The position numbers and the translations under genes were made by a program. From the NCBI GenBank assembly GCA_002366635.1, contig DFBN01000036.1:1-11383 (forward strand): a stretch of 11,383 nucleotides of DNA, read 5' to 3'. A model generated the notes under the pieces. That model ran no database searches. It had not been told where the DNA came from and worked only from the letters and a program-made list of their open reading frames with translations. This stretch comes from Caldifarciminota bacterium UBA3079 (GTDB taxonomy: Bacteria > Hydrothermota > Tepidihabitantia > Tepidihabitantales > Tepidihabitantaceae). Of this stretch, positions 7,894 to 11,383 are shown piece after piece (positions within the stretch are counted from its first letter, which is position 1; each line of letters opens with the position of its first letter).

Positions 7894-9783
7894 CTAGCGG
7901 ATATCGCAACTGCTGCCGGCACAAGCGAATTCCTGGCTGGCTCGGGTTGTATCGCCGGTGATTTTCTCGTATTTCCAGAGCTGCGTGAAATCCAATGTCG
8001 GGAATCTGGCTACCATTTTATTGTACTGCTCTTTGGTGATTTCCTGATACGGGGCCAGTTCATATTTACCGCCATTATAGTTGAAGAATGATATACCGAC
8101 GATTTCATCCCAGTGTTCATAAACATAGCTGCCGACTTTGAGCCATTCATCGTCTTTGACATAAATCGTAATCGAGACATTATGCGTGCTCCAGTTTTTC
8201 TGAACCCGGCGATACCAGTCGAGCTGCTTTATCGCATTCCACTCATTTCTGAGAACAGACTTCCTGGGCGATTTGACCGGGAATTCAAACACTGCCGTAG
8301 TGAAATTATCCCTGGTCTGTCTTACTTCGGGCTTGAATGGCAGGCCCTGGTCTCGGAGCATCAGGAAAAGCGGGTCTGATTTGGCGATGCGGTACCGACG
8401 GATATAATATCTGCTCCAGCGCGGGTGACATCCGGAAGCACTGTTGACAACCTGGGATACTGTGCCGCTCGGTTTGGTGCAGGTATAAGCGCGCGGCATA
8501 TTGATACCGAGCCTCTTTGCAGCTTGTTTCGCGGTCCGCTCGGCTACTTTGCGCAGTTGTTTGAAAACTTCCGGTGTCAGGATATCATGGTTATCCATCT
8601 GGCCGGTCAATGATACCCCGATTAACCTTTCTTCTTCGCAGTTCTTTCGCCATTTATCCCTTAAAAAAGGGAAATGGGTAAAAGTAGATTGGATGACGCC
8701 AATCCATACTGCGGTTTTGACCTTTTCGACTAGGTCTGAAATATCGTCTTTCGGCCGGACAACGACTTCGGAAAGATTGCAGAATTCATAAGGCCTCAAG
8801 ATAATTTCACCGCACGGGTTTGTCCTCTCATTACCTTTGAATTCCCGCATAGGACAGACACTTTTGAGGTCGCTGACATTCAGAATCCCACGCTCGCCGG
8901 TCCCGGAAGTTGCGAGCGCCGCCCATTCCTTCATGAAATCGGCAGAATTCGGTTTCTTTTTATAGACCGCACTGTTATTGGACATATACCGGTAAACCGG
9001 AACCGGATAGTCTTTGGCATGTCGCATTTCGTCATCGTCCAAATCGCTGAAAGAAATCATGGCGGAACGCCGCTTGCCGCCTGAAATAACATTCGTGGCT
9101 ACCCTGCAGCAGATATCATGACATTCAAGAGGTGTCAGTTTTCGCCCTGCTGCACGACGGATGAGCTTTTCGGTTTCGTCAAACAGCCTTTTCAAAGGCT
9201 CGGGCCCGCTTGCCCTGCCGCCCATTGCCTTAAGCGGTGAGCCATACGGTCTGATACGGGAATAATCAAACACGACAGTTTCACCGGCAAACCATGTTTC
9301 CAATCCGAAAAGAAAGGCCTTTGCCCAACCTTCACGGGAATCTTCAATCACATAATCATCCCGGACTTTGCCGGTAGGATTCATAACAGCCGGCAGTTTT
9401 TCGACATTCTCCTTTTCAACGGAAAAACCCACGCCAGTGCCGCTCATGAGAATAAACATCAATTCCGAAAAGCTCTGAAGCCCGTCGATCGGCTCATAAG
9501 CACAATTATAACAACAGACATTATCCCTCTGCGCTGCCGGGCCAGCGGTTGCTGCAATCCGCATCGAAGGCATCACATTGAAATGGTCCATTCCATCACG
9601 GATTTTCCCCCACACCTTCTGCGGCACCATGTTTGCATTGTAAGCCCTGGTTTGGAGAAACCACAGGACTCTGTCGACGACTTCATTCCAGTTTTCGCGC
9701 CGGTTCTTTTCAGGCAGCCAGCGGCAATAATGAGTGAGCGTTACAAACTGAGAAGCAATATTCGGATATGAAATAGGTCTGAT
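7894..9783 (-). CDS. nrdJ: Class II (adenosylcobalamin-dependent) ribonucleotide reductase
   Basis: This enzyme makes deoxyribonucleotides with a cobalamin-derived thiyl radical and needs neither oxygen nor a radical-storing subunit. Sequence order matches the monomeric Lactobacillus leichmannii-type reductase. It has an N-terminal ATP-cone-free start with RWLPEKNRRENW, NCAY (Cys94, redox), GVGFSV, DIRPYG-like RIRPYGSP, NPCGE (Cys324, thiyl site), FCNL (Cys335, redox partner), KPSGTV, and a C-terminal shuttle pair CAGSSC (Cys621, Cys626). Length is 629 against about 730 for L. leichmannii, the difference lying in loops. Homology runs back through 51 codons before the first ATG (9630) to an ATC at 9783-9781, spaced 6 bases from AGGAG, while a TAG lies at 9795-9793. 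No ATG, GTG or TTG exists between. I therefore place the start at the ATC, as a non-AUG start or a sequence error. It is convergent with guaA. Confidence 0.9.
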   Translation of the reverse strand: MRPISYPNIASQFVTLTHYCRWLPEKNRRENWNEVVDRVLWFLQTRAYNANMVPQKVWGKIRDGMDHFNVMPSMRIAATAGPAAQRDNVCCYNCAYEPIDGLQSFSELMFILMSGTGVGFSVEKENVEKLPAVMNPTGKVRDDYVIEDSREGWAKAFLFGLETWFAGETVVFDYSRIRPYGSPLKAMGGRASGPEPLKRLFDETEKLIRRAAGRKLTPLECHDICCRVATNVISGGKRRSAMISFSDLDDDEMRHAKDYPVPVYRYMSNNSAVYKKKPNSADFMKEWAALATSGTGERGILNVSDLKSVCPMREFKGNERTNPCGEIILRPYEFCNLSEVVVRPKDDISDLVEKVKTAVWIGVIQSTFTHFPFLRDKWRKNCEEERLIGVSLTGQMDNHDILTPEVFKQLRKVAERTAKQAAKRLGINMPRAYTCTKPSGTVSQVVNSASGCHPRWSRYYIRRYRIAKSDPLFLMLRDQGLPFKPEVRQTRDNFTTAVFEFPVKSPRKSVLRNEWNAIKQLDWYRRVQKNWSTHNVSITIYVKDDEWLKVGSYVYEHWDEIVGISFFNYNGGKYELAPYQEITKEQYNKMVARFPTLDFTQLWKYEKITGDTTRASQEFACAGSSCDIR

Positions 9784-9789
9784 TTCTTT

Positions 9790-9794
9790 CTCCT
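9790..9794 (-). promoter_or_regulatory. Shine-Dalgarno sequence supporting an ATC start for nrdJ
   Basis: AGGAG on the minus strand (9794-9790) is followed by six bases (AAAGAA) and then ATC AGA CCT ATT. The spacing is ideal for initiation at the ATC. The first downstream ATG (9630) sits inside conserved sequence without a comparable ribosome site. Confidence 0.6.
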
Positions 9795-9846
9795 AGATTA
9801 CTGACAGTTTGATAATGGCCAAAGGTGTAAATATTCTTTTCAAAAT

Positions 9847-9855
9847 AGTATAACA
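9847..9855 (-). promoter_or_regulatory. Extended -10 promoter for nrdJ
   Basis: The minus strand reads TGTTATACT (9855-9847), an extended -10 element (TG-N-TATACT, 5/6 match). Transcription would start near 9840 and give a leader of about 55 bases. No good -35 lies 17 bases upstream, although two TTGACA hexamers occur further up (9899-9894 and within 9883-9878). An extended -10 can act without one. Confidence 0.45.
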
Positions 9856-9886
9856 GGATTAACAATATAATGCTTCATGTCAAGCA

Positions 9887-9911
9887 GAATTGTGTCAATA
9901 GGGCACAATTC
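9887..9911. repeat. 8-9-8 inverted repeat upstream of nrdJ, possible operator
   Basis: GAATTGTG (9887-9894) and CACAATTC (9904-9911) are perfect inverted arms separated by 9 bases. The site covers a minus-strand TTGACA and lies 35-60 bases upstream of the extended -10 of nrdJ. The symmetry and position suit a dimeric DNA-binding regulator. It does not match the NrdR-box pattern as I know it, and no cobalamin-riboswitch-like structure is visible. The region 9796-9964 holds nothing else I can identify. Confidence 0.4.
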
Positions 9912-9964
9912 ATGATTGACGGACCCCTTTCTTTGTGGTTCTATTTCGGTTCGTTGGTCCCCCG

Positions 9965-10026
9965 TTGCCTCAAATAAGGACCCACACGAAATGGACCCGT
10001 TGCCTCGTCTGTTTTTACATGAAATC
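9965..10026 (+). repeat. Left end of the insertion sequence, two composite repeat units
   Basis: Unit 1 is TTGCCTC (9965-9971), a 10-base spacer, then CCACACGAAATG (9982-9993). Unit 2 is TTGCCTC (10000-10006), then ACATGAAATC (10017-10026). The same two boxes in the same order appear inverted at the right end. Such iterated boxes are typical transposase-binding sites. Confidence 0.7.
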
Positions 10027-10052
10027 ATCGGCTTGTCCAGTCTTGAATTCAA

Positions 10053-11254
10053 TCACCAGCGACGCTCTATTTCTTTCTGTAGTCTCTTCTGCACACGTGA
10101 TATCGTTCTTTTCAGTTCCGCAGGATTGTACTGCCCATACCATTCCTTGAGCCTCTTCTTGTCGTCTTTCGATACATGAGGAGATTCAAGCACCCTCTGG
10201 TAGGGCGTTCTTGCTTTGTCGTACTTCTTCTTGACCCTGCTTCCGATCCTCACCTTCTCTTTCAGCTTCATCACTGGCTGGAAGAAGTTGGTGTAAGGCC
10301 GCAGACTTCTGTACAGCTCGTTGAGCAGCTTGCCCGTTCCGTCTGGTAGCGATGATAGCCTACAGCACGCCTCACAACCGAGTAGTTCTTCTGCTCCACA
10401 AAGCAACTGTCATTCTTCCGGTAGGGCCGGGACCTGGTGAAGGTCAGCCCTTCCTGCTGACAGTACCTCAGTAGCTCGTCGTTAATGAACTCACTCCCGT
10501 TGTCCGAATCGATGCCCAGCAGCGGAAAGGGCAGACGCTTTCTGATGTCCTTCAGTGCGGCAAACACCCATACCTGCGCTTTGTTCTTCACCGCCTGCGT
10601 TTCGGTCCAGCCAGTGCATACGTCAGTGACATCAAGAGTCTGAGCATACTCGCCTCGGGTACTGCCGCCGTCATGGCTCACCAGGTCTATCTCTACGAAA
10701 CCCAGCTTCTGTTTGTCCCAGTCTGAAAATGTCCTTATCGGTATCTGGCTCAACAGCAGCGTGCCCGGTTTGGTCCGAGCGCGACCCTTCAGCCGGTACC
10801 CGGCTTTCTCCTCGGCCAGCAAACGGTCCACTGTCGCTGCACTGACCTTCAGCAGTTTCTCTCTGGTTGCCTCATCGACCGTCAGTTCCCCGTGTCGAAT
10901 GAGAACAGACACTATCTCGGGCAGATACGGAGCGAGGCGCTTGCCGCAGATGCAGTCACAGACCCGCCACACCTGTTTGAGCGCCGCAAGTACCTTCTTC
11001 CCGTAGGTCCGGCCCTTCTTCCTTCTGACGCTGCAGTTTCTCTCGCTCTGAAAGACGACGGGGCTGGAGCCGTTGGGGTTAACGAGAACCCTTTTGCCCC
11101 AGTTCCGCAGCACCCAGGAGGCATACCACCTGCTATACCCTGTCAACAGCACAAACTCATCCAGGATTTCTCCTTTCTCTTTCTTCTTTACTCGCTGATA
11201 CCGTCTTGCCGTTTCCTTACTCACTGCCCGCCTCTCTTTCATCGTCAACGCCAT
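10053..11254 (-). pseudogene. DDE (rve-core) transposase, split by a -1 frameshift
   Basis: The start is the ATG at 11254 (MALTMKERRAV), with GGAAGG at 11267-11262 seven bases upstream; a TTG at 11272 is a weaker alternative. The N-terminus is helix-turn-helix-like (about residues 30-55, LTGYSRWYASWVL). The rve core shows Asp190 (VEIDLVSH), Asp251 (IDSDNGSEF) and Glu287 (FVEQKN); the last two are separated by 35 residues, the classical D35E spacing. After HRYQTE (codon 10339-10337) this frame loses sense and stops at 10271, while the -1 frame continues as GKLLNELYRSLRPYTNFFQP to the stop at 10053. Restoring one base would give about 400 residues. The type resembles proteins annotated as integrase catalytic domain or ISNCY-like transposase. 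Probably inactive unless the shift is programmed or a sequence error. Confidence 0.8.
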
Positions 11255-11321
11255 ATGACCGCCTTCCTTCAAATTCGTTCTCGGTCGGACAGACGGTCAA
11301 AGACTGCCATAAAAACACGCT

Positions 11322-11383
11322 CATTTCGTGTGGTTTTTCATATGAGGCAATGAATCGATTTCATGTGGATTTTACGTGAGGCA
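11322..11383 (-). repeat. Right end of the insertion sequence, two composite repeat units
   Basis: Read on the minus strand from 11383: TGCCTC (11383-11378), 9 bases, CCACATGAAATC (11368-11357), then TTGCCTC (11350-11344), 10 bases, CCACACGAAATG (11333-11322). The pattern mirrors the left end, with the ACACG and ACATG variants swapped between inner and outer positions. Confidence 0.7.

Larger units (their letters stand above)
9965..11383 (-). mobile_element. Insertion sequence with rve-type transposase; right end at the window edge
   Basis: About 1.42 kb is bounded by inverted composite ends. The left end starts TTGCCTC at 9965 and the right end, read inwards, starts TGCCTC at 11383. It carries a single transposase gene transcribed towards the left end and towards nrdJ, with about 130 bases before its start and only about 27 bases between its stop and the inner left repeat. 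The outermost right base coincides with the end of the sequence, so the true right end may extend slightly further and a target-site duplication cannot be checked. Confidence 0.75.

Noticed and set aside
9796..9964. Cobalamin riboswitch upstream of nrdJ
   Set aside because: The leader is about 55 bases from the predicted start and no B12-box-like sequence or multi-helix fold is visible.
9965..10026. Repeated boxes as the start of a CRISPR array
   Set aside because: Only two copies with 15-17 base internal spacing occur here, and they are mirrored at the other end of a transposase gene; this is an insertion-sequence end.
9840..10052. 70-codon minus-strand open frame between nrdJ and the transposase
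   Set aside because: It runs through the nrdJ promoter region and the left insertion-sequence repeats, has no ribosome site and no protein-like pattern.
10892..11353. 153-codon plus-strand open frame across the right end of the insertion sequence
   Set aside because: It is antisense to the transposase and crosses the terminal repeats; no ribosome site or family motif.

Overview
The window looks like a bacterial chromosome fragment of about 50% GC, dominated by housekeeping genes and ending inside an insertion sequence. Three things suggest a member of the FCB-like candidate phyla (for example WOR-3/Stahlbacteria): a secreted protein with a FlgD-like/type-IX-style C-terminal sorting domain, a cobalamin-dependent (class II) ribonucleotide reductase, and a long rve-type transposase. 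This assignment is inference; no rRNA is present to settle it.

Layout. Positions 98-472 (+) encode a 124-residue protein of unknown function behind an exceptionally strong Shine-Dalgarno sequence, followed by a GC-rich hairpin (482-516). Five tRNA genes on the minus strand (519-919) are transcribed in the order Glu-Gly-Cys-Leu-Lys from one recognisable sigma-70-like promoter (928-955). None encodes its CCA end, and the Cys and Gly tRNAs have unusual elbow nucleotides. Facing away from the tRNAs is a secreted protein (1076-2509) that I read as two tandem degenerate nitroreductase-like (SagB-type) domains plus a sorting domain; it may be translated from a leaderless message. Next comes a small lipoprotein gene that appears broken by compensating frameshifts (2534-2769).

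The core is a tight plus-strand cluster of DNA polymerase III delta subunit (holA), leucyl-tRNA synthetase (leuS) and GMP synthase (guaA). The genes overlap by 14 and 4 bases, which suggests co-transcription and translational coupling. guaA converges with nrdJ on the minus strand, leaving 3 bases between the stop codons. nrdJ carries all the cysteines expected of the monomeric class II enzyme. Its conserved N-terminus, however, runs up to an ATC codon at 9781-9783, spaced correctly from a good Shine-Dalgarno sequence, with no ATG, GTG or TTG in the conserved part. Upstream of nrdJ are an extended -10 element and an 8-9-8 inverted repeat.

From about 9965 to the last base lies an insertion sequence whose two ends each carry two copies of a composite motif (TTGCCTC, a spacer, then CCACAYGAAATS). 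Its DDE transposase gene is split by a -1 frameshift near 10337. The window ends exactly on the outer TGCCTC of the right end, as expected when an assembly breaks at a multicopy element.

I do not see an obvious new defence or mobile system. The most unusual items are the tandem nitroreductase-like secreted protein, the missing nrdJ start codon, the tRNA elbow substitutions and the iterated ends of the insertion sequence.
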